Counted from the stretch's first letter, positions 6,865-17,017 are shown. The stretch: DNA of 64,000 nt from Sporolactobacillus sp. THM7-7 (GCF_004153225.1 NZ_SEMB01000002.1:62001-126000), one strand, 5' to 3'. Made by a program: numbers and translations. Notes: a model not told the origin generated them from the sequence alone.

Positions 6865-9225
6865 TCAGCTGAATTCGACGACGGTCACGCCGCTGCCGCC
6901 TTCGCCCTGGCCGCCAAGACGTGAACTTTTGATCCGGGGATGGCGTTCGATCAATTGGGTCACTCCTTTACGGAGCGCACCTGTCCCCTTTCCGTGAATG
7001 ATCGAGACGCGCGGATAACCAGCCAGCATCGCCTCGTCCAAGTATTTTTCCACCTTAAGCATGGCGTCTTCATAACGCTCGCCGCGCAAATCCAGCTCCG
7101 GTTTCACGGTCGGCCCGGATGTACGGATATTGACAACCGGACGGGCGCTTTTCTTTTCTTTTACCTTTTTTAAGTCATCGGCTTTTACGTTCATTTTCAG
7201 TATTCCGGCCTGAACGCGGTATTCATGTGCATTGATTTGATCCAAAATGTACCCTTCCTGACCGAAGCTTAAAATTTTGACGTGCTCTCCGGGGCGGAAC
7301 CCGGCCGTTTTTTTCTTCACGGACACGGTTGACGGTATGTTTCGGCCAGGCTTCTCCAAAGCGTCGAGCGTATGGGACAGTTTGGTTCTCGCGTCGATCA
7401 GCCGGTGTTCTTTAACCTCTCCCTGTTCCCGGTACTCTCGAAGTTCCCGGATAATCGATTCTGCCTCGCGCCTGGCTTCCCGTACCGAATGCTCGGCTTT
7501 ATCCCTAGCCTTCTCCAGAATCCGTGCCTTCGTTTGCTCCAGCTCATTCAGTTTCCTTGTCAGTGCCGCTTCTTTTTCCTCGGCCTCCAGCTTGAGACGG
7601 CGCGCCGTCTCCGCTTCCCGTTCCGCTGTCTTGCGATTTTCCTCCAGTGAAGCGATCATTTTATCGACCTGATTCGTTTCCCGGCTGATCTTGCGCCGCG
7701 CTGCATCGATTATGTCGTCCGGGAGACCGAGCTTCTTCGAGATCGCGAACGCGTTGCTTCGCCCAGGAACACCGAGCAGCAGGCGGTAGGTCGGGCTGAG
7801 CGTGTTCACATCAAACTCGACGCTGGCGTTCATGACGCCCGGCCGTTCATAAGCATAGGCCTTCAGCTCGCTGTAATGTGTGGTACAGACGATGGTCGCC
7901 CCGCGTGCATATACCGCGTCGAGAATCGCGATCGACAGGGCCGCCCCTTCCTGGGGATCGGTACCGGCGCCCAGTTCATCGAAAAGGACAAGTGTTTGGA
8001 CATCCACTTCGTTCATCATCCCGACAATCTGGGTCATGTGTGAGGAAAAAGTACTCAGGCTCTGCTCGATCGACTGTTCGTCTCCGATATCAGCAAAAAT
8101 TTTCTGATAGACGCTGATCTTTGAGCCTTCTTCTGCGGGAATCTGCAAGCCGGACTGAGCCATCAGCGTCAGCAGGCCGACGGTTTTCAGTGAAACGGTC
8201 TTGCCCCCTGTATTCGGACCGGTGATAATCATCGCATGCGTGCGTTCATCGAAAACGACATCGATCGGCACGACGCGGCTGCGGTCAATCAGAGGATGAC
8301 GCGCATTCCTGAGCTTAATGACCCCTTTATGATTCAATGCCGGGCGGGACGCTTTCAGCTGATACGCGTAACCGGCTTTGGCAAATATGAAATCAAGGTG
8401 CGCCAGACACTCAACCATCTCAAGCTGACTGTCTGCTGTTTCGGCCGTCTCCCCGGACAGTGCGCGCAATATCCGTTCCACTTCATGGCGTTCCCTGGAC
8501 CGGGCTTCGCTCAGCTTATTGTTCAGATCGACGACGGACTGCGGTTCGATAAAAAGGGTCGCTCCCGAAGCCGACTGGTCATGGACAATGCCGCCAAATG
8601 AGGCGCGATATTCCTGTTTAACCGGAATGACCTGCCTGTCGTTGCGAATCGTAATGATTGCTTCCGACAGCATTTTTGACGCCGCGTTCGAGTGGACAAT
8701 GCTTTCCAGTTTCTGCTTGACATGGCTGTCGAGCGTCCGGATCCTGCCGCGGATCTGACGCAGCGCCGGACTGGCCGCATCCATGACACGCCCCTGATCG
8801 TCAATCGCGCTGCGAATCTTCCGTTCCAGCCGCCCGTCCGGTTCCATCTCCTGGACGATCCCGGTCAATGCGGGCAGTTCCAGTTTTTCATCTTCCGCGA
8901 GATCGAGAATAAACTTTTTCATCAGACGGCCACCGCGAATCGTATCGGCGATGTCGATCAGCTCTGCGGCTTGAAGGACACTGCCGATTTTCGAGCGCTT
9001 CAGCCCTGGACGGACATCCGTCACCCCCCCGAAAGGCACCGAACCGCGCAGACGAAGCACCGTCCGTCCTTCATCCGTTTCCGCCTGAAGCTCCTTCACC
9101 TCAGCCAGGTCTTTTGACGGGGCAAGCCGATCGACCCATTGCCGGCCGAGCGACGACGCGGTATGATGCATCAGCTGCTGCTTAATTTTTTCATATTCTA
9201 ACGCTTTGAACGTGTGTTTGTTCAA
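6865..9225 (-). CDS. mutS2: Endonuclease MutS2
   Basis: MutS-family ATPase with a C-terminal Smr nuclease domain, implicated in recombination control and ribosome rescue. The 786 aa have a MutS core with Walker A GPNTGGKT (about 335), STFSSHM and Walker B LVLFDELGAGTDP (about 405-425), then a charged coiled coil (about 515-630), and an Smr domain (about 705-786) with the LDLRG and HGKGTGALR motifs. The start is TTG at 9225, preceded by AAGGAGG. It is co-directional with polX, 53 bp away. No terminator was seen before trxA. Confidence 0.96.
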   Translation of the reverse strand: MNKHTFKALEYEKIKQQLMHHTASSLGRQWVDRLAPSKDLAEVKELQAETDEGRTVLRLRGSVPFGGVTDVRPGLKRSKIGSVLQAAELIDIADTIRGGRLMKKFILDLAEDEKLELPALTGIVQEMEPDGRLERKIRSAIDDQGRVMDAASPALRQIRGRIRTLDSHVKQKLESIVHSNAASKMLSEAIITIRNDRQVIPVKQEYRASFGGIVHDQSASGATLFIEPQSVVDLNNKLSEARSRERHEVERILRALSGETAETADSQLEMVECLAHLDFIFAKAGYAYQLKASRPALNHKGVIKLRNARHPLIDRSRVVPIDVVFDERTHAMIITGPNTGGKTVSLKTVGLLTLMAQSGLQIPAEEGSKISVYQKIFADIGDEQSIEQSLSTFSSHMTQIVGMMNEVDVQTLVLFDELGAGTDPQEGAALSIAILDAVYARGATIVCTTHYSELKAYAYERPGVMNASVEFDVNTLSPTYRLLLGVPGRSNAFAISKKLGLPDDIIDAARRKISRETNQVDKMIASLEENRKTAEREAETARRLKLEAEEKEAALTRKLNELEQTKARILEKARDKAEHSVREARREAESIIRELREYREQGEVKEHRLIDARTKLSHTLDALEKPGRNIPSTVSVKKKTAGFRPGEHVKILSFGQEGYILDQINAHEYRVQAGILKMNVKADDLKKVKEKKSARPVVNIRTSGPTVKPELDLRGERYEDAMLKVEKYLDEAMLAGYPRVSIIHGKGTGALRKGVTQLIERHPRIKSSRLGGQGEGGSGVTVVEFS

Positions 9226-9278
9226 AAACGGGATCCTCCTTCGAAAACTTATATTAAAAAGCCGAAACGTCCTATAGA

Positions 9279-10997
9279 TTACACAGGTTTTCTTCCCCGC
9301 AAAAATGTGTCGAATGCTTCGCGGGGGAGCGTGTTCAGTACCGTCTCCGGGCGGATCCAGCCGCGAACGGCGGTCTGGACGCCGAGCGCCATATCATCGA
9401 TCATTTTAATAGAGTGGCTGTCAGTATTGATTGCGATTTTAACGCCCGCATCCTGAGCCTGGCGTACCCATTTCGCAGACAGATCCAGACGGCGGCGGCT
9501 GGCATTCAGTTCCAGCGCGGTCCCCGTGGCTTTCGCGAGTTGGATGAGCCGAGCGACATCAACCGGGTAACCGCGTCTTCTCCCAAGCAGCCGGCCCGTC
9601 GGATGAGCGATGAGCCGCACATAAGGGTTTCTGCAGGCAGCCTCCATGCGTTTCATGATTGCCAATCGGTTCTGAGAAAAAGAAGAGTGAATCGATGCGA
9701 TGACAAAGTCGAGCTGCCTGAGCACCTCATCATCATAATCGAGTGTTCCGTCGGGAAGAATATCCATTTCCACACCGGAATACAACGTAAAATCATCGTA
9801 GCGGGCATTCACTCGTGCTACTTCTTCCAGCTGCTGCATGAGTCTGTATTCGGAAAGGCCGCCGGCGACTCTCAGCGATTTAGAGTGATCGGTCAGACAG
9901 GCATACGCATAACCTTTGGCTCGCATAGCGTCGGCCATTTCCTCAATCGTATAGGATCCGTCGCTCCACGTCGAATGCATGTGCAGATCGCCTTTAATAT
10001 CCGACAGCTTCAGCAGTCCGAGCGGACCCCGGCGCGCTAGGTCTACCTCGTCCGTCCCCTCTCTGACTTCGGGCGGAACGGGATTCAGCCCGAAATAACG
10101 GTAAAAATCCGGCTCGCTGGAAAAGGTCCGGACCGGCTCTTTTTCTTTTTCTACGCCATATTCGCTGATCTTCTCGCCGCGTGCTTTAGCCAAATGGCGC
10201 ATCAGCACATTGTGTTCCTTCGACCCGGTAAAATGATTCAAGGTTGTTACGAAAGTCGCCGGCTCGGCAAAGCGGAAATCGACGGAGACTCGATAAGGGT
10301 CTGAAAGATGTACTGTCATTTTCGACTCGCCCCGGACGACCACTTCGGCAACCGGCAGAATCTCCAGAATCCCGTCGGCCGTTTTTTCAGGGTCCGCCGT
10401 TTCCAGTACAAAATCGAGATCCTTCATCATCTCTTTTGCCCGGCGAAGGCTGCCAGCACGGGAAAAACGCCCGATTGCCGGTACTTTTTCCAAAACCGAT
10501 TCGATATTCTCCGCAAGGTCGGCCATGTAAGCAATGGAAAGCTCCTGAGGCCGGCGGCTACGCTCTTTAAGAGCCTTCAGAATCTTTTCTTCGGTTTTTT
10601 CCCCGAAACCGGGCAAAGCGCGGACGCGCCCTTTCTCGCAGACGGCCTGAAGCGTTTCAAGATCGGTCACGTGAAGCTCCCGGTACAGCTTGCCGGTTTT
10701 CTTTCCTCCGAGACCGGGGATTTTCAATAATTCCAGCAGACTCCCGGGAATTTTTTCTCGCAGTTCATTCAGAACTGACGATTCCCCCGTTTCCATCAGT
10801 TCTTCAATGACCCGCTTCGTTCCCTTGCCGATGCCCCTGATCGCTCCGACATCGTCAATCGTGGCCATCGAACGGCGATCGATCTCCAGAGCCTGGCCCG
10901 CTCTTCGGTAGGCCGCAATTTTAAACGGATTTTCTCCCGTTATTTCAAGATACAAGCTGATTTCTTCCAGTTTATCGACAATTTGTTTTTTATTCAT
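9279..10997 (-). CDS. polX: DNA polymerase/3'-5' exonuclease PolX
   Basis: Family X repair polymerase fused to a PHP exonuclease/AP-endonuclease domain. The 572 aa begin with a helix-hairpin-helix rich region (about 1-145, GIGKGTKR and PGLGGKKTGK), followed by a nucleotidyltransferase palm with a DLDF metal site near 190-200. A C-terminal PHP domain (about 340-565) carries DLHMHSTWSDG, SIHSSF and NTDSH. Length matches B. subtilis YshC. It lies between cvpA and mutS2, the usual order. Confidence 0.95.
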   Translation of the reverse strand: MNKKQIVDKLEEISLYLEITGENPFKIAAYRRAGQALEIDRRSMATIDDVGAIRGIGKGTKRVIEELMETGESSVLNELREKIPGSLLELLKIPGLGGKKTGKLYRELHVTDLETLQAVCEKGRVRALPGFGEKTEEKILKALKERSRRPQELSIAYMADLAENIESVLEKVPAIGRFSRAGSLRRAKEMMKDLDFVLETADPEKTADGILEILPVAEVVVRGESKMTVHLSDPYRVSVDFRFAEPATFVTTLNHFTGSKEHNVLMRHLAKARGEKISEYGVEKEKEPVRTFSSEPDFYRYFGLNPVPPEVREGTDEVDLARRGPLGLLKLSDIKGDLHMHSTWSDGSYTIEEMADAMRAKGYAYACLTDHSKSLRVAGGLSEYRLMQQLEEVARVNARYDDFTLYSGVEMDILPDGTLDYDDEVLRQLDFVIASIHSSFSQNRLAIMKRMEAACRNPYVRLIAHPTGRLLGRRRGYPVDVARLIQLAKATGTALELNASRRRLDLSAKWVRQAQDAGVKIAINTDSHSIKMIDDMALGVQTAVRGWIRPETVLNTLPREAFDTFLRGRKPV

Positions 10998-11034
10998 AGC
11001 GACTATACTTTTCCTCCCGGGAGGAGAGCGGTCA

Positions 11035-11580
11035 TTATATCGAAATCAAGGCAACCCATAGGTTTCTGAACACTTCCGAGAATACCGGTGTATGATCGAT
11101 CATCGACTGCGCCAGCATGGATTGCTCAATGGACGACTGAATGCCGTCCATCGGTGTCAGCGCGCCGACGTATAAGAGCAGAAAAACGATCAGATAGATT
11201 TCGGCAAAACCGAGGAGACCGCCGGACAGGTGATTGACCGGTCGGATGAGCGGCACCTCGGCCAAAAAGTCAAGCATCGAGCCAAGAATGTTTATCACAA
11301 TTTTAGCTGCCAAAAACAAGATAATAAACGCCATCGCCTGATAATAGGCCGCCTGCAAATCCAGGTTGCCGAGAAAATCAAATAGGTCGCTGCGGGCGAC
11401 CGACGATGGATACGGGATCCAAAGTTTCAGAACCTGGGCGAAAGGTTTAAAGTACATCCAGGCTACGATAAGGGAAATAATAAAACCGGCCAAGTGCACA
11501 AGCTGGAGCACGAGCCCTCGGCGGAATCCGTTAAAGAAACCGACGGCCAGAAGCAGCAAAATGATTATATTCAAAAGCAT
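11035..11580 (-). CDS. cvpA: CvpA family membrane protein
   Basis: Small membrane protein of 181 aa with four hydrophobic segments (about 2-20, 25-45, 78-98, 118-142). It is the B. subtilis YshB counterpart by neighbourhood and family pattern (LLLAVGFFNGFRRGL at the N-terminus). Its role in Bacilli is not settled. The RBS is weak (GGGAAAACAG). It probably heads the cvpA-polX-mutS2 transcript; zapA and rnhC, found between pheT and cvpA in B. subtilis, are absent here. Confidence 0.85.
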   Translation of the reverse strand: MLLNIIILLLLAVGFFNGFRRGLVLQLVHLAGFIISLIVAWMYFKPFAQVLKLWIPYPSSVARSDLFDFLGNLDLQAAYYQAMAFIILFLAAKIVINILGSMLDFLAEVPLIRPVNHLSGGLLGFAEIYLIVFLLLYVGALTPMDGIQSSIEQSMLAQSMIDHTPVFSEVFRNLWVALISI

Positions 11581-11763
11581 ACTGTTTTCCCATCTTTCTG
11601 TTTATTTCACCGAAGAAAAATCGCGCCAGAGAACCGCTCACCTGCGCAGGGCGTCACGAGCCCGTTAACCCTGCCGAGCGGCCGCATCGATTTGATACAT
11701 TCTGACTTTATCATACCAGAATCTATTCGAATTGAAAAATAGAAAACAGGGGCCTGTTCATGC

Positions 11764-11801
11764 ATAAAAAAAGAGGGCCGAAAGAAGAGCGGCTCCCTCT
11801 T
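11764..11801 (-). terminator. pheST terminator
   Basis: On the minus strand AAGAGGG and CCCTCTT form the core of an extended stem with several further pairs, followed by TTTTTTTAT. It closes the pheST operon. Confidence 0.85.
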
Positions 11802-11823
11802 TATTTTTTCGTAAACCGGGCGG

Positions 11824-14241
11824 TCAGCCTCGCAGTCTAGCACCGAACTGCTTTTTGCAGGCTTTAATAATCCTCTCATGGACAGCGGATACTTCATCAT
11901 CCGTCAGCGTCCGTTCCGGATCGAGATAAATGAGCGAAAAAGCCAGTGATTTCTCATTTTCTGAAACATGCTCCCCTTCGTACACATCAAAGAGTTTTAC
12001 GGAATCGAGAAGAGGCGCTCCGGTCTTCCGGATGACTCGATACAGATCGGATGCCGGAAGAGAACGGTCAACGACGAGCGCCATGTCGCGTGTCGTCGAT
12101 GGGAAACGAGGCAGACTTCTGTACGTGATGTCCGGCTGGTCCTGCTTAAGGAGCGATTCAATCGCCACTTCAAAGACGTACGTCTTATTCAGCCCGGCAT
12201 CTTTCTGAAGCTGAGGATGGAGCGCGCCGAGATAGCCGATGATTTCGCCGTCGAGAAGGATATCGGCCGTCTGTCCCGGCTGAAGCCCGTCCCGCTCGGC
12301 AGAAGTGTATGCGACCCGATCCGCAACAGCGAGCGAAGCGGATAATTCTTCCAGTATTCCCTTTACGGTAAAGAAATCGACCGCTTCCGGCTCGCCTTCC
12401 CATCCTCTCTCCGATATGCGGCCGGTCAGCACACCTGCCAGATGTTCTTCTTCCTCAGGGCGGGCACATCCCTCTTTTGTGAGAAACACTTTGCCGATTT
12501 CATACAGCCTGACATCCGGCATCTGGCGGTTCATATGGTACTTAACCACATCGATCAGCTGAGGGATGATACTCTGGCGGAGTGCAGCATGTTCTTCGCT
12601 CATCGGCCAAACGACTTTGGTCGGTTTGGGATCGGAGTCTTTCACGGTCAGTGCCGTAGCTTTTTCCCCCGTCGTTAAAGAATACGTGTAGGCCTGAAAA
12701 AGGCCCGCGCTTTCCATGAGCTGCTCCGTCCGGCGGCGAATCTTCTGATAGGGCGTAAGCGCGGCATGAACCGACGTGCCTTCCGGAAGCGTCGCCGGCA
12801 GATTATTGTATCCGTAAATACGCCCGACTTCCTCGACGAGATCTTCTGGGATTGACACGTCAAACCGGCGGGAAGGAACAGTGACCCGAATCGTCTCCTC
12901 TTCGGCGGCAACGGTAAAGCCGAGACGCTCCAGAGTGGCTTTAATGTCTTCCTGAGAGAGAGACGCACCGAGTACTTGATTGATTTTCCGCCACGGCATG
13001 GTTATTACTCTCTCGGGAACCTCCCGCTCCCCTTGTTCCACGATACCCTTCAGGATCCGTCCCCCGGCATAACGCGCCATCAATTCTGCAGCCCGGTCGG
13101 CGGCGGACGACACCCGATTCCGGTCCAGTCCCTTTTCATAACGGCTGCTCGCATCCGTCCGCAGCTGCAGGCGCTGCGCGGTCTTCCTTATGGAAATCGG
13201 ATCGAAAACAGCGGCTTCGAGAAGCACTTTTTTCGTCTCCCCGGAAACTTCCGAACGGGTTCCGCCCATCACTCCGGCGATCGCCGACGGCTCCCGGCCG
13301 TTCGTAATCACAATATCCTCGGAAGAAAGTGTCCGCTCCTGACCGTCCAATGTTTGAATGTTTTCTCCCTGCCGGGCCGTCCGGACAAGCACACGATTCG
13401 ATCCGAAAGCGTCAAAATCAAACGTGTGCAGCGGCTGCCCGTATTCGAGCATGACATAATTGGCGATATCCACGACGTTGCTGATCGGTCGAATCCCGGC
13501 CGCCATGAGACGCAGTTGCATCCAGCGCGGTGACGGGCCGACTTTGATCCCCTCAATCATCCGCGCGCCATAGTACGGGACTTTTTCCGCCGCAGCAAGC
13601 GTCACATTGACCCGATCCGCGGCCGCTTCGTCCGTCTCCGGCACTTCCGGATGCGGCATCCGGACCGGGCGGTCGAGGATGGCCGCCACTTCATGCGCCA
13701 CGCCAATCATGTTCATGCAGTGGGCGCTGTTAATCAAAATATCGAGATCGAGAATGACGTCATCCAAATTCAGATACGGCAGCGCGTCGGCGCCGACCGG
13801 CACATCGTCATCAAAGACATAGATGCCGTCCGCGTATTCCTTCGGCACGAGATCGCTTTTGACTCCCAGCTCATCGAGGGAACAGATCATGCCGTTCGAC
13901 TCTTCTCCGCGGAGTTTCGCCCGTTTGATTTTTTTATTTCCGCCGATTCTTGCCCCAACGGTCGCTACAATGACTTTTTGCCCCGCAGCGACGTTGGGTG
14001 CACCGCACACAATCTGAACGGTTTCCGAGCCGAGATTTACGTTACAGAGACGGAGCTTTTCGGCCTGAGGGTGTGACGTGCACGATTCGATCTGCCCGAT
14101 AACAAGCCCTTTCAGCCCTTCGCCCGGATACGTCACATGCTCGACTTCGATTCCGGCGTTAGTAATTTTATCCGCCAGATCATCCGGCGAAACGCCTTCC
14201 AGATCGACATAATCCTGAAGCCATTTATAAGATACTAACAT
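11824..14241 (-). CDS. pheT: Phenylalanine-tRNA ligase beta subunit
   Basis: Large subunit of the alpha2-beta2 class II Phe-tRNA synthetase; it carries tRNA recognition and editing. The 805 aa have an N-terminal tRNA-binding EMAP-like domain (about 39-150), the B3/B4 editing region (about 210-380), B5 (about 400-475), a core fold, and a C-terminal ferredoxin-like anticodon-binding domain (about 710-805, with RFPSTTRDMALVVD). I chose ATG 14241 (MLVSYKWLQDY), which matches the family N-terminus and has a GGGAGAG RBS; a GTG nine codons upstream is less likely. It is co-transcribed with pheS. Confidence 0.96.
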   Translation of the reverse strand: MLVSYKWLQDYVDLEGVSPDDLADKITNAGIEVEHVTYPGEGLKGLVIGQIESCTSHPQAEKLRLCNVNLGSETVQIVCGAPNVAAGQKVIVATVGARIGGNKKIKRAKLRGEESNGMICSLDELGVKSDLVPKEYADGIYVFDDDVPVGADALPYLNLDDVILDLDILINSAHCMNMIGVAHEVAAILDRPVRMPHPEVPETDEAAADRVNVTLAAAEKVPYYGARMIEGIKVGPSPRWMQLRLMAAGIRPISNVVDIANYVMLEYGQPLHTFDFDAFGSNRVLVRTARQGENIQTLDGQERTLSSEDIVITNGREPSAIAGVMGGTRSEVSGETKKVLLEAAVFDPISIRKTAQRLQLRTDASSRYEKGLDRNRVSSAADRAAELMARYAGGRILKGIVEQGEREVPERVITMPWRKINQVLGASLSQEDIKATLERLGFTVAAEEETIRVTVPSRRFDVSIPEDLVEEVGRIYGYNNLPATLPEGTSVHAALTPYQKIRRRTEQLMESAGLFQAYTYSLTTGEKATALTVKDSDPKPTKVVWPMSEEHAALRQSIIPQLIDVVKYHMNRQMPDVRLYEIGKVFLTKEGCARPEEEEHLAGVLTGRISERGWEGEPEAVDFFTVKGILEELSASLAVADRVAYTSAERDGLQPGQTADILLDGEIIGYLGALHPQLQKDAGLNKTYVFEVAIESLLKQDQPDITYRSLPRFPSTTRDMALVVDRSLPASDLYRVIRKTGAPLLDSVKLFDVYEGEHVSENEKSLAFSLIYLDPERTLTDDEVSAVHERIIKACKKQFGARLRG

Positions 14242-14464
14242 ACAAATTCTCTCCCTTTTTAAGGTCACTCAAAAGTCTGAGAAAAGGCAGGGAGGATTCT
14301 GCCAAGATGAAGGATCCCCCGACTATAACGCGCTCACGTCCTGAGCAACGTCGAAGTTAGTATATCCCGTGCAAGTCCATTCCGCAGGCGAGAAAGTCAC
14401 CACGTCCTGTGGTTCGAAGCGGCTCTCTCGGCCTTCCCGGCCCTTCCCCTTTTTAAGTCGCTAT

Positions 14465-15502
14465 TTAAGCCCGTTTGAACTGTTTCAGGAAACGCATGTC
14501 ATCGTTGTAAAACTGACGGATGTCGTCGATCCCGTACTTCAGCATGGCAATGCGTTCCGGTCCCATGCCGAACGCAAAACCGGTATAAACCGACGGATCG
14601 AACCCAGACATGCGCAGCACATTCGGGTGAACCATTCCGGATCCGAGTATTTCAATCCAGCCCGTGCCCTTGCAGACCGAACAACCGTGGCCGCCGCATT
14701 TAAAGCAGGAGATGTCCATTTCAACCGACGGCTCGGTGAAAGGGAAATAGCTGGGCCTGAGGCGGATTTCCCGCTCGGCGCCAAAGACGTGTTTGGCAAA
14801 GACAGTCAGCACGCCTTTCAGATCACTCAGTCTGACATTCTTATCGACGCAGAGTCCCTCGATCTGCATAAACTGATGCGAGTGCGTCGCGTCGTCCGTA
14901 TCGCGGCGATAAACCTTTCCCGGACAGATAATTTTGACTGGCCCTTTTCCTTTATGTTTTTCCATCGTTCTCGCCTGCATCGGCGAAGTATGGGTGCGCA
15001 TCAGGATTTCATCGGTAATATAAAAGGAATCCTGCATGTCGCGCGCCGGATGATTTTTCGGCAGATTGAGCGCTTCAAAATTATAATAATCTTCCTCTAC
15101 TTCCGGACCTTCAACGACGGAGAAACCGAGCCCGATAAATAAATCCTCGATATCGCGAATGACGGATGCCAGCAGGTGGTGCCCGCCCATCGCCCGTTTT
15201 CGTCCCGGAAGCGTGACATCGATTGCTTCGCTTTTAATCCGCTCCTCAAGCATTTTCTTTTCCAATGTCTTTTTCTTATCTTCGATACGGGTCCCGATCG
15301 ATTCTCTGATCTGATTCGCCAGCTGGCCGATCACCGGCCGTTCCTCTTTTGCGAGCTTACCCATACCTTTCAGCACCTCGGTGATCGGCCCCTTTTTCCC
15401 GAGGTAATGGACGTGAATATCCCGGAGATTTTTTACACTGTCGGCCGATTGGATGCTTTTTAATGCCTCTTCCCGCAAGTCAAGCAGCTTATCTTTTAAC
15501 AC
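14465..15502 (-). CDS. pheS: Phenylalanine-tRNA ligase alpha subunit
   Basis: Catalytic subunit of Phe-tRNA synthetase. The 345 aa have an N-terminal coiled-coil arm (about 1-90) and a class II catalytic core, with motif 2 [12 protein letters not shown] and the motif 3 region [24 protein letters not shown] cysteine cluster is near 260-275. It lies downstream of a T-box whose specifier reads UUC (Phe), and 223 bp upstream of pheT. The 5' leader between the T-box and this start is unusually long and contains a GC-rich repeat. Confidence 0.97.
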   Translation of the reverse strand: MLKDKLLDLREEALKSIQSADSVKNLRDIHVHYLGKKGPITEVLKGMGKLAKEERPVIGQLANQIRESIGTRIEDKKKTLEKKMLEERIKSEAIDVTLPGRKRAMGGHHLLASVIRDIEDLFIGLGFSVVEGPEVEEDYYNFEALNLPKNHPARDMQDSFYITDEILMRTHTSPMQARTMEKHKGKGPVKIICPGKVYRRDTDDATHSHQFMQIEGLCVDKNVRLSDLKGVLTVFAKHVFGAEREIRLRPSYFPFTEPSVEMDISCFKCGGHGCSVCKGTGWIEILGSGMVHPNVLRMSGFDPSVYTGFAFGMGPERIAMLKYGIDDIRQFYNDDMRFLKQFKRA

Positions 15503-15685
15503 GTTCCGTTCTCCACCCTTTCTTTTTCCAAGACTCTGTTATTAGGTATTTGTTAAGCAACGCGGCATTCACTCGCTTTCCGCAGGCGATCGCCAGCCTG
15601 GTCGTCTTCCCCGCAGGAGTCTCGCAAATTTTGCGTGCCTAAAATATGAACCGTGACGAGCAATAGAAAAACAGAGCATTTTTAA
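15503..15685 (-). other. Distal pheS leader containing a repeat
   Basis: The 183 nt between the T-box terminator and the pheS start codon. The central part (15566-15641) is a GC-rich repeat of family 2. No gene is visible. Confidence 0.6.
15566..15641. repeat. Dispersed GC-rich repeat family 2, copy 1
   Basis: Contains CTCGCTTTCCGCAGGCGATC on one side and CCGCAGGAGTCTCGCA on the other. The same two ends occur in the longer copy at 56052-56182. Similar GC-rich intergenic elements are common in Bacillales genomes. Confidence 0.65.
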
Positions 15686-15925
15686 AATAAAAAAGCTCCG
15701 CCCCCCGGTAAGGGACGAAGCATCGCGGTACCACCCTTTTTGACAGCATGAAACACTGTCCAGCTTATGTTCCTTTAACGGCTGTCGCCGGCCCGCCCTT
15801 GATCGACTGTGTGACGATGTTCAGGCGGCAGCTCCGGAGTGAATTCGTCCTGCCCGTCCCATAGGCCCGCTCTCAGTCGACGGCGCGCCCTCCCTTTATG
15901 GCGGTGCAGAAGTACTGATCTCCTT
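15686..15925 (-). promoter_or_regulatory. T-box leader of pheST with terminator
   Basis: The T-box hallmark AGGGTGGTACCGCG is on the minus strand at 15724-15739. Upstream, GGAG (15920-15923) pairs with CTCC (15836-15839) to close stem I, and the specifier loop reads GAA-UUC, with the Phe codon UUC at 15841-15843. Downstream, GCTTCGTCCC (15712-15721) pairs with the GGGGCGGAGC block (15695-15704), followed by a T-run: this is the terminator competing with the antiterminator. Uncharged tRNA-Phe should allow read-through into pheS. Confidence 0.9.
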
Positions 15926-15942
15926 CATAGCTTTTAGATGAT

Positions 15943-16074
15943 GTTCCAAAAAGTCCGGGAAAAATGGCTGTCGAATCTCTTCGTCAGCTTGCTTCTTGCG
16001 CTCCTCATGTACTTTGTTTGTCCATTCCAGTGCTCGAAGCTGCGCTTTCCCGACCTTCTCGGCCCTCTTTGAAT
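15943..16074. repeat. Dispersed repeat family 1, copy A
   Basis: Begins TTCCAAAAAGTCCGGGAAAA and contains the conserved blocks GCTTGCTTCTTG, CTCATGTACTTTGT and TGCGCTTTC-CGACCTTCTCGGCC. It aligns along its length with copies at 39839 and 58571. A further left-end fragment (CTTCAAAAAGTCCGGGC) follows at 16088-16104. Confidence 0.8.
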
Positions 16075-16153
16075 TTACATTTTAAAACTTCAAAAAGTCC
16101 GGGCAGTTCTTCTTCAAAGGTTCTCCTCGGATTCTTTTTTAAGTATAGATATT

Positions 16154-16921
16154 TTATCTCTCGAGCGCAAGTCCTTCCGACTGCAGCCAGTACAGCAGAA
16201 TGCCGGCGGCCACCGCCACATTCAGCGATTCCGCACGCCCGGCCATCGGAATCCGTACCTCCCGATCCATTTCTGCCAGAAGCTCCGGCGAGGCGCCCTG
16301 TCCCTCATTGCCGACGACAAGGCCAAAATAGGGCTGGGTTACGTCCGTTTTTGTCATATCCCCGCCTTGAAGCGACGAGCCGTAAAGCGGAACCCCAAGC
16401 CTTTTCATTTCGGCAGCAACGGAAAACAAGTCGCGGTGTACAATCGGCAAATGGAAATGAGAGCCTTGTCCCGAACGAAGTGTCTTGCTATTGTACCCGT
16501 CGACACAGCCTTTCCCAAGAAAAACCGCGTCAAGCCCGAAAGCGTCCGCGGTACGAATCAGCGTCCCCATGTTTCCCGGGTCCTGGACGCCGTCAACGAG
16601 CAAATAGCGGCCAAGCCCGATCGACACTGACGGACGAACCATTCGGCAAATGCCGATAATCCCCTGAGGCGTTTCAGTCTGGGACAGCTCTGTAAAAATT
16701 TTATGGGTCACCTGGTAAACTTCAATGTCCTCCGTCGGCCACTTCCGGGGCATGTGAAAGCCTTCGTCAATAACAATCGCACTCAGCATGTCATTCGCCG
16801 AAAAAACAGCCTCTTCGAGAAGGTGCGGGCCTTCAAGCAGATACATCTGCTCCTTCTCCCGCCATTTTTTCATTTTCAATTTCTTCCATAGTTTCATTTT
16901 CTCATTTTGCAACGATACCAT
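16154..16921 (-). CDS. TrmH/SpoU-family RNA 2'-O-methyltransferase (YsgA-like)
   Basis: SAM-dependent ribose methyltransferase of the SPOUT class acting on rRNA or tRNA; the exact nucleotide is unknown. The 255 aa have an N-terminal substrate-binding domain (about 1-90), then the SpoU fold with motif 1 QDPGNMGTLIRTADAFG, motif 2 VVGNEGQG and motif 3 IPMAGRAESLNVAVAAGILLY, including the C-terminal knot. I chose ATG 16921, which gives the normal N-terminus; a TTG further upstream adds 16 atypical residues. It lies upstream of pheST and divergent from sspI, as ysgA does in B. subtilis. Confidence 0.88.
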   Translation of the reverse strand: MVSLQNEKMKLWKKLKMKKWREKEQMYLLEGPHLLEEAVFSANDMLSAIVIDEGFHMPRKWPTEDIEVYQVTHKIFTELSQTETPQGIIGICRMVRPSVSIGLGRYLLVDGVQDPGNMGTLIRTADAFGLDAVFLGKGCVDGYNSKTLRSGQGSHFHLPIVHRDLFSVAAEMKRLGVPLYGSSLQGGDMTKTDVTQPYFGLVVGNEGQGASPELLAEMDREVRIPMAGRAESLNVAVAAGILLYWLQSEGLALER

Positions 16922-17017
16922 CCGTCTCAAGGCTGTCGGACCCCTTTGACAAGTTTTTCGCCGTTCCAATAACAGTCTATCCGTCTTGCAAATATCAGAT
17001 TAAATGCCACCAATTTT

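Noticed and set aside
15943-16074. Idea that repeat family 1 is a gene remnant
   Set aside because: Copy A is open in one minus-strand frame, but copy C has a stop and copy B a 1-nt deletion in that frame, and differences between copies do not favour third codon positions.
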